A DNA stretch of 64,000 bases from contig NW_004955416.1 of NCBI RefSeq assembly GCF_000276665.1, forward strand, positions 3,432,542 to 3,496,541, given 5' to 3'. This DNA comes from Chinchilla lanigera. Its lineage: Eukaryota > Chordata > Mammalia > Rodentia > Chinchillidae. This document shows positions 36,524 to 47,579 of the stretch, in pieces; position 1 is the first letter of the stretch, and every line of letters starts with the position of its first letter. The notes beneath the pieces are model-generated. The model ran no database searches and was not told where the DNA came from. It saw only the letters and a list, made by a program, of their open reading frames with translations. A program made the translations under genes and the position numbers.

Positions 36524-39500
36524 ACCTGGTGCATATATGATTTGGTAAGAAATCAGTTTCTTTCCTTATAACCAAACTGATTCTATTCAGGGTGGTCTTT
36601 CTTGTACAGTGTATTTTATACCTACTAGTCTGTAATAAACTATCTCAATCACTGCTATCTTTCATAATAATTTATTATAAAAACTCTTAGTTATTAGAAA
36701 ATAAAATGATTTTCTTTAAACCACTCCAGCATCATCTTCTGCAGTAAAACTTTGTATAGTTCAACCTCACTCCCACACAATGTCAGTCCATGAAGTACAA
36801 AAATGTCAACACCTCACTGGATTGAATCTTATATTAGAAACCACGTTGTGGTGTATTTTTTTATAAAGCTAGTTGTGATTGCCAAATGAATAACATTGAA
36901 CAAACAGTGAATGAGATACTCAGCTCTCTAATATTTTCACACAAACTGCTTTAGGGCTATTTCAAGAGATAATAAGGAGATATGACCTGCATAAATCTAA
37001 AGAACAGTTTAGACATAAATGGTGCCTGAATGAATGAAAGGATTGAGGTCTTCTAGTGTAGGAGTGATAAATCTAGCTAAGTAAAATAACATTCAATTGT
37101 CCTCTTACTAAAACAGGACTAAAAGACAGACAATGTTTCTCTTGCCCCCATTGCTAGACCATCAGTCCTGTTACATTTTTCCCTGAGTAAAATGGAAGAA
37201 AAATGTTACTCTTGCCAGTGACATTAGAAAGGACATTAGAACAGGAAGATGTCACGATGTTTGACTCCCTTTCATTTCTTCTGTAGGCATCTGGCTTTTT
37301 CAGTAGGTGGAGGTAAAAGTAATGGTGTTAAGCAAGGAGGGAAAAAAACTCTTTCAGAGAGGTGATGTTTAAGGGGAAAAAAAAAGAAAGAAAAAAAAAG
37401 CCATTAAAATGTCTTATAGCCCAGGGAAAAAAGGAGGACTGTGCTTCTTTAGGAAGCATTTTGCAGGCAAACATCTTTGCCATGGATTCAAAGACTTGGT
37501 CTCTGCTATTGGTTTTGTCATTAATTGATTCCATGACTCCATGTGTTTTCCTTCTCTCTGGATCTCAGTGTCTTCACCTGCACAGTTAGGGAATTGGATA
37601 AGGCAGCCTCAAGTTTTTAAGCAATAACATTAATGTCCATGCCTTAATTTTACCTATAATGTTGGAAGGGTCAATGAAAGAAAAGAGAGATAAAAAGAAT
37701 TTCTGATAATCTTAGTTACAAATGTATTAATTTGAAAGCTGGACTGAAAGTAGAGTGAATACTAAAAAGAGATATCTAATAAGGTATGCTATGCGTAAGG
37801 AAAAACAAAAAAAACTAAAAACCAGTTAGAATCATGAGCTTTTAGAATATATGGTCCTTTCTTCAAGAGTTGGAGGGCTTCTCTGACAGGAATGTAAGAC
37901 AGACAGTGATGCTCTATTTGATGGTTTAGAGAAGCCTGTCTTTCTTCCTGAAATATTCCAATGTAACTGGGATGAAATGGCCTTCAGCATGGGGAGTTCT
38001 GTGGGGCAAAGTTAAACAGTGATCGAAGAGGACTTGAGTGTTTTTCCTTTCCTGTAATGTCTAGAAAGAAGTTGTCTCCATCAATTACTCATTTACTTGG
38101 TCACATTTCAAGTGTATTTTCTCCATTAGGACATTTGGGAAAGGTAGACAGTCATAATGTTTGATTCTTTTATGACTTCCAGTACAGTAGTTGCTTAAAA
38201 TGAGCAAATTCCTCATGCTTTCAAAGGACTTAATTTTGTTGCTAAGTTTTTCTTTAAAGCATTTTGAGATGGGGAAAAGATTATTCAAAGGAACAGTGGA
38301 TGGCAGTATTGGTTTGCACTCTATAGCAGAAAGCAATGGGAAGCACAATTTTGTAGAGAAGAAAAGAAGCACATACTTGACCTTTTGAAAGAATCTTCCA
38401 TGAAAATGGGTCTAAAACTATGAAAACTACATATTTACAATGTCATAACCCAATTAGGAAAAAAATAAGCCCAATTAGGCAGCTGTGTCAGATGATTTGA
38501 GAGTATCATGTAAAGAAGTGTGGAAAGAAGAAATATTCCAGAAAAAATAATAGTCTCTTTTAAATGAAAGTTTTACATATTCACCTTCACGGTAGCTATG
38601 GGATGGTTACCTCACACGACAAGCAATTAAGAGACTGTGGCCAATAAATGCAGCATGAGTTCTGAAGTACAATGACAGTAGTATGTCTTTTGCAGGGGAG
38701 AGAAAGGAATTGTAAATCCAAAGAAGGAGGGCAGGGCAGAGAGTGGAGTAAGATGCAGTGCATATAGGCAGTTTTTTATAAATTTCATTTTCAGTGGTGA
38801 ATATACATACTTCAGTCCTTAAATAGTACCTGGTACTTTAGGAATCCAGATTGTTATTCCTTGACTAATTCTTCCTCTTTTTGAGTCCATTCATCTCTAC
38901 TTTTATAAAAATATTTGTTTATAGCTGTACCTAATTCATTCAGAAAATATCTCTGAGCATACATAAAATGCGCAGTACTACCAGTCACCTAGATTTCCCC
39001 ATAGGAGGAGAAATAGATAAATAAGTAGAAAAATATCTCGCAATGTGGCAAGTGATAACTAAGTAGTTTATTCAATTGTCTCAGACAGTAGGGTGAAACC
39101 ACGGTATAATTATTTCCCTCAAATTTCTGCCCTCTTGCATTGTCAAACCTTTTTGCCCTGAGGACAACTAAAACCACATCTTAGTCAGATTTCAAATTCT
39201 CTCAACTCCTTCCAGTTATGCATTTTCAGTTATTATCAGTTTAAAACTTTTTCCCTACCATATTTAAATATTCATTTGCCCACTGCATCACAGTTTTGTG
39301 GCTGTGGGGACCTTAAAAAGGAAAGGAAGAGTTGGCCTTTCTTTTCCTCTTGTTGATGATGGCTTGGGGGTTTGGAGATGTTCCCGATGAGTTCACTCTA
39401 AGACATATCCTTCACCCACGGGTCAAAGTCCACTTCCATACGTACCTCTCAGGTTGCCTGTCTCTGTTCTTTCGGCTGCTGGGAAATTGCTATGTGCATA

Positions 39501-39965
39501 CCCCTCAGTATCTTCCAGCTCAATGCACCTAGTTCCTGCCTGTGGCAGAACACCAGGAGCCTCTTTTTTTTACTTTTCTGACTGAGTCTCATTGCCCTTG
39601 GTGACCCACTGACACGTGGGAAATAAACACATTTTGTCTATGGCAAATGGAGAGCTGCAGGGCTTTTCCTGCTCTTACTTTATTGTGCACTGTCTCCTCT
39701 TTCTACTTTTGCCTTGCCCACGCAGATGCAGGGCTGATAAAGTGATCAGCTGACTAGGTAAATGACCAAAAGAGATGCCAACAACTTTTGTGGCAAGCAT
39801 CATCAACCTTTTCAAATTCCCTGCTCATAGCTTGCTGTATAAAGCCCTTATCTTTAGAAGTGGTGGCAAGATGTGAATTTGTAATGGAATTTATAAAGGT
39901 GAGGTGGTAGCAATGAAGATAGCGATCAGTAGATGAAAAATAAGAAAGAAGCAGTGGCTGAAGAT
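36524..39965. other. Non-coding stretch, nothing recognised
   Basis: Three and a half kilobases without a repeat I can name, apart from an A-rich patch at 37376-37400. Frames are short. It may contain diverged repeats or conserved elements that cannot be told apart by eye. Confidence 0.4.
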
Positions 39966-40069
39966 TCTGGTAACACTCATTTTTTTTGTACTGGGAATCG
40001 AACTCAGGGTCTCACATTTGCCAGGCAGGTGCAATGCAGCTGAGCTATATCCCAAGCCCTCTGGTAACA
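39966..40069 (-). mobile_element. ID SINE, antisense, older subfamily
   Basis: The body (39976-40059) reads 'gtactgggaatcgaactcag' to 'gagctatatcccaagccc'. TCTGGTAACA occurs at 39966-39975 and 40060-40069. The AGCTATATCCC variant is shared with the copy at 25763 and suggests the older ID type. Confidence 0.9.
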
Positions 40070-41039
40070 TTTCTAGTAGCGGACATTTTGTGGATAATGA
40101 TATTATCTATGAAAGGAAAGAGGGCACAGGAATATGCTGGGGTGGGAAGGAGATACATTTAATTTGGTACAGAAGGTGGTAGATATGCAGACAAAAATAG
40201 GCAAAATGCAATATTAGTCCTAACTATTTAAGTGGAATTACAGTTATGGATATTCCAAGTCTGACTGGAGAATATGGATTTTGATGGATATGCAATAAAG
40301 AAAATGCAAGAAGAATGGTTAGAAAGAATACTACTTTCTGAAAGATTTTCGCAGGATATCTATGGACAAAATGCAACAGTAGGAGAACAGGCATAAGCAA
40401 TGCATTCCAAATAGGGAGCAATCAGGAAGCCAGAAAAATTTTTTAAAATGTATTTTCTGTTTGCAGCCCAAAAACAATAGAAGAAAAGTGTGTGTCAAAC
40501 AATAAAATAAATACAAGAAGAAAATACTCCTTCCAAAATATCTCATAGTCAGACATTTTATAAAAAAATCTACTTAAAGGCAGAAAACACAAGAGTAGAT
40601 GAGGAATTCACACCTCTGCACCCCCACAATGGTAATTAATTGAATAGCCAGTAGAAGGAGAAGAAGGCACAGGAGAATCCTCACGTCCACGCCCAGGGCC
40701 AGCTCTCCTCTGTTAGCCCTCAGCATCTTTTTTTACTGAACAATTTAAGCGGCTGAAGGCCACTCTTAGAAAGACAGGCAGCATCTCTGAAAAGAGTATG
40801 CATGATGGCTTCCTTGTAGAAAGTTCGAAACAATCTCTTCCTAGCCACAATATCTCTGGATTTCCCCTCGTGGTGGGAACCTCTAAATATTGCTGCAAGT
40901 GTGCTGACAAATATTTGGGAAAATTCCTTCATGACTAAAGACCTTGGGAAGCACATACGCTGTTTTGAAAGGTTGGTTAGTACGTTATGACCAGTTTCTC
41001 TTTTAATTGTATATTGATAATTGTTAAGGGAAATAAATC
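40070..41039. other. Non-coding stretch, nothing recognised
   Basis: No supported feature. Confidence 0.4.
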
Positions 41040-41280
41040 TGGTACATGTTTCTTTCTCTTAGACAAGAAACCCAAAATATAAATAAAGACCAAACTAAAA
41101 GATAAATGATATGAAGTAAGGAAATAGATTAAGTTCAAATGGCAAGATAATCAAGACATGGGGAGAGCGGGGAGGAGGTAAAGGACAGGGGACACATAAA
41201 AGGAATTAGCATGTGCTATGTACCAACTTACCACAGGAGTGTAGTCATTGTGTAATTCCAACATTAATAAGAAATATAAG
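41040..41280 (+). mobile_element. LINE 3' UTR-like fragment
   Basis: It shares 'gaaacccaaaatataaataa' and the same downstream order with 52660-52830 ('gaaacccaaagtataaataa'). The latter is preceded by L1 ORF2-end-like sequence. I therefore take both as 3' ends of one rodent L1 lineage. There is no tail or duplication to fix the limits. Confidence 0.4.
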
Positions 41281-41459
41281 CTGAAAAATTTATATTATTG
41301 AAAAATGGAGAATTTTAATACTACTAAGTAGGCACCAGAGTAATCATGACTTCTTTCCTTGTCTATATCAGTATCATGTAATAAAGAGCTGTGTATAATT
41401 TTGATAAGATGATGACATAGAAAGGTAGCAGGCATAGCCTGAGCCCTTAAGATCAGCTC

Positions 41460-41930
41460 ATATTATGTCAATAACCTGCCATATTCAAATACCAAGTAAA
41501 AGAGCAAACTGCTTAAGAATGCTGCGAGTGGCGGCCGCTGTGATTTTTTTTTTATGTCTGTTTGTAATTCAATTGTGCAATGTAAATAGCTGGCAGCAGC
41601 AGTGCTGTGTGCTAAATATCTCATTACAAAATGCTGGGAAACTGAAGAATAACTGACAATTAAGGGTTGGTACACACAAGTGGCCAAAATTGCAGTTTAC
41701 AAAAGAATGATAATTGCTCAAGAAGATAGAATTGATGCATATAATTGGATTTGGTCACTTTACTTTTATCATGTGTTTGCATTACCTCAAATGAACAAAT
41801 GCAGTTGCAGTATGAATTAAATGCATCATTTTTTATCTCAGTTTTTTTTTCTGCACCATTGCCCAATAATCCACAGCCCCAGTGACACTCGGAGTTTTTA
41901 CTTTCCATTCTTACTTTTGTATCTTTTTTT
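41460..41930. promoter_or_regulatory. Repeat-free block, candidate conserved enhancer
   Basis: No recognised repeat. It has a dense series of homeodomain-like and octamer-like strings (GTAATTCAATTG at 41561, ATAATTG at 41710 and 41739, TTTGCAT at 41775, AATTAAATGCAT at 41816). It retains GCGGCCGC with two CpGs at 41531-41538 in an otherwise AT-rich setting. The regulatory role is inference; conservation was not testable. Confidence 0.3.
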
Positions 41931-42152
41931 TGTTTTTCCTTTTTGCAGTCTTGGACAGCATCAACAAAAGATCAAATATCAAAATGTAGTGAAGTCATAA
42001 AGGTTTGAATTAATATACACCTAATGGGACAGTGATCGATTTTATTCAATGACAGGCCAGTTGCAAAAACAAATTTCAAAGTGTGGTATGGGAACCACAC
42101 CTTTTACTAAGAGTTTTTATACAGTATTTAGAATTTTTACTTTTGTATATGT

Positions 42153-42513
42153 GTCACTGTTTCAGTCACTTTTCTCTCAACTGAGGCAAATGCCCAAATC
42201 CCACAATTTCAAAGAGGAGAGGTTTATTTCGGCTTTTACTACATACGGTAGCTGGTGAGCTCTAAGTCAGGACGGCATGGCGGAAGGCCCTGTGCAGAGA
42301 GGTGTTCAGCAGGGCAGGCAGGAAGCAGGGACAAAGGAGGACCTGGGGAGGGAGATGCAGCCTATCAGCTCACACCCCCAGTGACTCTCCTCCTGTGACC
42401 AGACTCCACCTTCTAACCAAGTCAGCTGTCAGAGTCCAAACCCTTTTCCAAAGTCCCGCTTGTGAGTGTGTAAAGCTCTTGGGAGACATCTAGACATAAA
42501 CCATAACAGTCAG
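42153..42513 (-). mobile_element. MaLR/ERVL-type LTR, antisense, with 5-bp flanks
   Basis: On the minus strand the LTR (42158-42508) starts TGTTATGGTTTATGTCTAG and then TGTCTCCC, and ends CTGAAACA. GTCAC (42153-42157) and GTCAG (42509-42513) are probable 5-bp duplications, one base different. Internal 'gaggtttatttcggc' (antisense AATAAA) lies near the 3' end. It looks younger than the copy at 36155. Confidence 0.8.
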
Positions 42514-43160
42514 GCACTAACTATTACTTCACTTTTTTCAAATCCAAGACATCATTGTTCTTAACTTACATTCTGGTAAGCAGATCCATGGTTTTTGAGA
42601 AGAAAAACAAAAAAGAACAGCAAAGGTAGCAAATTTATGGATGCCATAGAATACTGTAGAAGTGGAAGAAAACAAAAATTGTTGGAGAAGGCACAGGATA
42701 TCAGCATAAGAGAATGTTTGATCTTTCCAAAAAGTTGATACTAGTATTTTTTTCTTGCTACTATTTTCTACCAAGATGAAAAGGTTCAACATCAAACCAC
42801 AGAGATATATGTACACCCATGTTCATAGCAGCAAAATTTATAATAACTAAATCTTGGAAACAGCACAAATGTCCATTAACAGAAGAATGGATAAAAAAGA
42901 TGTGGTGTTTTTATACAATGGAGTATTACTCAGCTATAAAGGAGGATAAACTAAAGGCTTTTATAGGTAAATGGATGCAACTAGAAACCAGAGTCACAAG
43001 TGGAATAAATAGACCCATATGTGTAAATATCATATCATCTCCCTGAAAGAGTAAATAAAATCCAAAAGGTACAATAGATATTGTGAAAAGGAAAGAAATT
43101 TCTCAAAAGGAAAGGACAACTGGGATGAGGAAAAGAAGAAAAGAAAGAAGGAAGTAAAAA

Positions 43161-43180
43161 TATATATATATATATACACA
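43161..43180. repeat. (TA)n short tract
   Basis: Short TA run in the L1 3' UTR. Confidence 0.7.
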
Positions 43181-43282
43181 AGATAGCTAAGGTAATAGTA
43201 CTACTAATTTCTATTGGTTTATTGAAAGAAACAGTTAATGCTTAATTTTCTGACCAGTTTTGCATGCCTGTATCTGGTAATC

Positions 43283-43395
43283 TGAGCAACTACTTTTTTT
43301 TTTCCAGTACCAGGAATCAAACTCATGACCTCACGCTTGCCAGACAAGCGCTGTGCCGCTGAGCTAAATCCCCAGCCCCCTTGAGCAACTACTTT
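43283..43395 (-). mobile_element. ID SINE, antisense, with 14-bp target duplications
   Basis: The body (43297-43381) ends CTAAATCCCCAGCCCCC. TGAGCAACTACTTT at 43283-43296 recurs exactly at 43382-43395. It inserted into the L1 3' UTR, so it postdates that L1 copy. Confidence 0.95.
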
Positions 43396-44085
43396 AAAGA
43401 CAACAGTATGCAATACAACAACCCTTGTTTTTTGAAATATCATCTTGTTTTTTGAAAATCTGTACCATTTCTAATGTTTTTTGCTACTTTTTTTCTCCTT
43501 AAAATAAAAAAGGTTGAAAAAAGTTCGAATGTTAATACTATTGGGAAAACAATGAATCCTTATTGATATTTGACAATTTGCATAACTGGTTTCATGTACG
43601 TAGATCAGTTCTCAGACATTTCTAACATTTATAAAATATTCTTTCTGCTATATTGAGATGATTTTGGACACTTTAAAGACAATTGAAACTCAAGTGTATT
43701 AGATGAATTAATCCTGTGAGATTATTAAATTTATCTGTGAGATTGACTGGGCAACAGGATGCCCAGAGAGCTGGTAAAAAACTTTTGTGGGTGTGTCTAT
43801 TAAGATATTTCCAGAAGATGGACATTCCAGAAGGTTGACTTAGAATGTTACTATCACCCATGAGGGTGGGCACCCACTGAGGCTCCAAATGGAAGAAAAT
43901 TTTAGAGGAAAAAATGACTGACCCTGTGTTTGACCTGAAGCCTGTCTCTTCTCCTGTCCTTGAATATAAGCACTCTCAGATCTCAGGCCTTTGCGTTTCA
44001 GTTAGAACTACACCAAAATGTTGTCCTGGGCATTCAACTTGCAGAAGACAGATCATGCGACTTCTCAGTGTTTATAATAATGTGA

Positions 44086-44240
44086 GCTGGCGAGGCATGG
44101 TGGAATACACCTGTGGTCCCAGCACTCAGGAAGCTGAGGCAGAAGGAATGCTGCAATTTGAGGCCAGTCTAGGCTACAAAGTGAGTTCAAGTTCAGCCTG
44201 AACTGCAAAGTGAGACCCTTTCTCAAGAAGACAGAAAAAA
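44086..44240 (+). mobile_element. B1-like SINE
   Basis: 7SL-derived core 'gctggcgaggcatggtggaa', 'gtggtcccagcactcaggaa', 'gctgaggcagaaggaatg', 'ggctacaaagtgagttcaag' and 'gtgagaccctttctcaa', ending in a short A-rich tail. No perfect flanking duplication was found. Confidence 0.9.
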
Positions 44241-44283
44241 GTGATTTAATCTTTCATAATGAATAGATAGAAAATGATTACAT

Positions 44284-44352
44284 AGACAGATAGATGATAG
44301 ATAGACAAATGATTGATAGATAGATAGATAGATAGATAGATGATAGATAGAT
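44284..44352. repeat. (GATA)n tetranucleotide repeat
   Basis: Interrupted GATA/GACA tract. The last uninterrupted part, about 44315-44340, is the most regular. It sits between the B1 tail and the LTR end. Confidence 0.9.
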
Positions 44353-44493
44353 TAAGGATAGATCTTGTGGTTCTTTCTCCAGAGAAAAATAAAACCCACC
44401 CCTTAAGAATCCTAGAACTATCTATCCAATTATTTATGCAAAAAAAGTCTTGTTTACTTAGAAAATAGTCTCAGAAATTTAAAGAAAATAAAA

Positions 44494-44554
44494 GGGCAGG
44501 GGATGTAGCTCAGTGTGACGGATTTGAGCTCAATCTCCTGTACAAGAAAAAAGA
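44494..44554 (+). mobile_element. Degenerate, internally deleted ID SINE
   Basis: It starts GGGCAGGGGATGTAGCTCAG and keeps a 'gagctcaatctcctgtac' end followed by an A-rich tail. The central anticodon-arm region is missing, making it about 60 bp long. Confidence 0.65.
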
Positions 44555-45149
44555 AGTCTTCTTTAAAAGTGTCTTCTCTACCTTTGAAATTTTAAAATTG
44601 CTTTTTTTGCAAAACTTTAAAAATGCAAACTTTCCTAAAAAGAGTAAAATCTTAGTCCCTCAAAAGTCAACTCCAAAGGCAGATATAGATAAGGAACTAT
44701 GGAGAAGCAAGAAACCATGCTTACCGATATAAGTGGGAGAATGCAGGTCTGGGATTTGGGGTATTGTGAGCGGACCGCAAGATCTACTGTCCTCTGCAAA
44801 CATGGATATAAAGTTTGGAGCCTTTCTCCTAAGTGAGGGACATGTTCCCTGTCAAGCTACTGTTTAAGACTTCACCTTATTGCCTCTCGTCACAAACCTT
44901 ACCTACCTTTAGTCACTCCCTTTATTCCAGCAGCATTGCCATTTTTCTTACTTAGAAGAAAAAGAAATTGACTTCAAAGAAAAGAAGAAAAGAAATTGAC
45001 TTCTATTAACACAACATACAGGCAATTTAAGTCATTTAATTACCTTTATGTAAGACTGCTTACCCAAAGATGGTACTAATCCTTCCATTTTCTGTTAAGT
45101 ATATTATGCTTTTTGTGCTCGTGTTTTAAACGTACTTTATGAAATATAT
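44555..45149. other. Non-coding stretch, small tandem duplication only
   Basis: A 21-22-bp purine-rich unit containing AGAAATTGACTTC is present twice, at 44954-44975 and 44983-45003. Otherwise no feature is recognised. Confidence 0.45.
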
Positions 45150-45610
45150 TTTAAATATGCTTTAAAACACATTCTGATATGTAGTAAATTCATGGAGCAC
45201 AGTGTGACATTTCAATACATGCACACAATGTGTAATAAGATCAGAATAACTTGCATATATATCGATTCAGACATATATCATTTTCTTATACTAGAAACAT
45301 TCAAAATCTCCATTAGCCACTTTGAAATCTTCAGTTAATTGATGATGATTATAGTTCTCCTAATATGGCACAGAATGTTAGAAGTTATTCCTTCCATCCA
45401 ACTACACCCTTGTACCCATTAAACATCCTTTCTCCCTCCTGTCTTGCCCCCACCTTCCCAGGGTCTTCCCACCACTTTTCTGCTCTCTCCTTCAGAGACC
45501 AACCCTTTAGCTGCCATGTATGAATGAGACCATGTGGTACTTATCTTTCTGTGCCTGACTTATTTCACCTAATGTAATGTCCTCCAGATCCATCCAACCT
45601 GTGTGTGCTC
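45150..45610 (-). mobile_element. Old L1M 3' UTR, antisense
   Basis: Antisense landmarks in order: 'gtgtgacatttcaatacatg' (45202), 'aacattcaaaatctccatta' (45296), then 'gaatgagaccatgtggtact' and 'gtaatgtcctccagatccat' (45523-45595), the known end of ORF2 and start of the 3' UTR in mammalian L1M. No intact frame. Confidence 0.8.
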
Positions 45611-46586
45611 ACTTTCATAATTTAAATGTAGTTGAAATACCTACAGGAGTTGTAAAATATAGCAGCTCAAAGGAACAAGGACAAATAAGATGTAATCCTC
45701 ATTGTCTTTGACGAATCTGGAATCCTCATGAAAAATTGCATGTCTAAAGGGAACGAAGATTACTTGAAAATTACTTTAGGAAATCAAACTATATAAGTTT
45801 TTCAAAAGGAGGTGATTCAACAAATTGTTCATTCCCCACAGCTCTGTGTCTGATTTAATGGGCTTATCCAATTGCACTCATTAGAAATTGTATGTTTAAT
45901 GTCTAAAAGAACTCTTTCTTCATACCATGTTGAAGAAAGCAATTATAATACTAATACTTCATGACTTTATCGTGCTTTAAAAAATCTAGTTTGAGATGAG
46001 AAAAATACTTCTGACTACAAAAATCATATCATAGTGAAATCATAAAGAAATAAATATAGCTCAAATGGGAGGAAACTGATAGAGGGTATAACTAATCAAC
46101 CAGTTTTTTCAAAGAAATAAACACAGAAGAAATGGAACAGAGAATAATTAGAAATAATAGATTGAAATCAAGCAAGACACACTTGAGCTGTATATCAAGA
46201 AATATTTCCAAACATTAAGGTTTGCTGGACTAAGAAAAAATAATCCTTTAAAAGAAAATAGTGAAAACCCTTTCTGTTACCCGACTTAAACTGAATAGGT
46301 TCAAGCTTTTCCTCTGATGGAACAAATCTATTTGGTGAGTGTCTGTGAGTGTCAGTTAGTGTCTCTAATAAATTGTTTCTCTTCTGATTTCTGTGAACCA
46401 AAAATTTTAGGACCTGTGGCCATTGATTCTGAAAATAAATTCTTCCCTCTCAATACTTCATCTCCTTTTTCTCTTATCCCTGTGATCTACTTTTAAGAGC
46501 AATATCATGGTGCTCAAATGCAGTACATATGTCATTCTTTTGCTAGAGTAAAATGAACCAAATAAATGAGATTATTTACAAGTGAC
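45611..46586. other. Non-coding stretch, nothing recognised
   Basis: No gene or repeat family supported. Confidence 0.4.
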
Positions 46587-46669
46587 CCAGCACTGGAGAT
46601 ATAACTTAGTGGTACAGCACCTGCCTGGCAAGTGCAAGGTCATGAGTCCAAGTCCTGGTACCAAAAAAA
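46587..46669 (+). mobile_element. ID SINE, older copy
   Basis: 'cactggagatataacttagt' start (decayed A box), 'gcacctgcctggcaagtgca' middle, and a 'gtcctggtaccaaaaaaa' end. No clear flanking duplication, consistent with age. Confidence 0.85.
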
Positions 46670-47579
46670 GTGTTCTATGTTTGCTTTGGAATATTCTTAG
46701 AATGAAAATTTATTCCTATTAAATAATAGTAGTAATTCCAGTTAGGTAACTATGTATCATGAATATCATGAATATTATAACTTTATAATAATACAGAATT
46801 CAGCTGCAATTACAAAATTGATTTATTAGACCAACCACTCAAAACACATTCCATTCAAATATTGTTATTCCATAAAATTTGTGTTGAAACCTCAAATTTT
46901 AGTTCATATCTTTAGTAAAAAATTACATTACAATTACAAGTAACAAGAATGGCCATTTAAAATGAATTTATGTCATCTGTAAGCACTGTGTATCATTTTT
47001 GGATTGAGGATGAGTTCCACATTTAGTAAGTCAAAAACACTATCAAATATTACTTAAATGCTATATTATTTCTTTGGATATAATAAAATTGCATGGCTGT
47101 TGTTCATCAACAGTGATAATTTTTCAGAGGCACAAAGTGGAAATTTTATTTACTTTGGAATAGATTACAAAATTGATATGTTGAAATAAAAATAACAAGT
47201 ACAATTTCCACATGCCTCCTTCAACCTCATGCCAGTTATACTGTGGGTGAGAAAAGAGTTCTCAAATCTGGATAAAAATCTTATCTTTTCCCAGGTAAGA
47301 CTAGTAATTTTGATGGGGTCAGAATTACCAAAACCAATTCAGGACCCAGAACAAAGGATCATGCCTTGTAACCAACTGGCAGTTGACTGATGTTAATCAT
47401 GTACTCATGTGGCTGCTGGGAAAACTGTCTGGGACCCACTACCCACGTCATCTTGTTGGCCAGTCTGAACCAAAAACATTTGATCGTTCTAGGCAAAGAG
47501 CAGGCCGGCTGACATCAATGTTTTTTATAGAGCTGAGCCTAAGGATGCTATTTACCTTCTCCTTGAAATGAAAAACTCA
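46670..47579. other. Non-coding AT-rich stretch, nothing recognised
   Basis: No supported feature. Confidence 0.4.

Larger units (their letters stand above)
42800..43512 (+). mobile_element. L1 3' end (ORF2 C-terminus and 3' UTR), split by ID
   Basis: The frame at 42819-43046 reads the L1 ORF2 C-terminal region, with EEWIKKMW and FYTMEYYSAIKEDK followed by a KWMQLETRV-like end. The 3' UTR then matches 62330-61912 in reverse, including 'ctactaatttctattggttt' (43201). The end is 'cttaaaataaaaaagg' near 43510. An antisense ID (43297-43381) splits it. 5'-truncated, inactive. Confidence 0.85.
43690..44390 (+). mobile_element. ERVL-type LTR relic with inserted B1-like SINE
   Basis: The landmarks follow an old ERVL-like LTR: 'gattgactgggcaacaggat', 'gtgggtgtgtctattaagat', 'tgagggtgggcaccc', 'cttctcctgtccttgaatat', then 'ggttctttctccagagaaaa' at the end. 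The last string matches the ending of the LTR at 30840-31336. A B1-like SINE (44086-44240) and a GATA repeat interrupt the 3' part. Precise ends are unclear. Confidence 0.55.

Noticed and set aside
44284..44352. CRISPR-like regular repeat
   Set aside because: It is a GATA microsatellite in a mammalian genome; no repeat-spacer structure.
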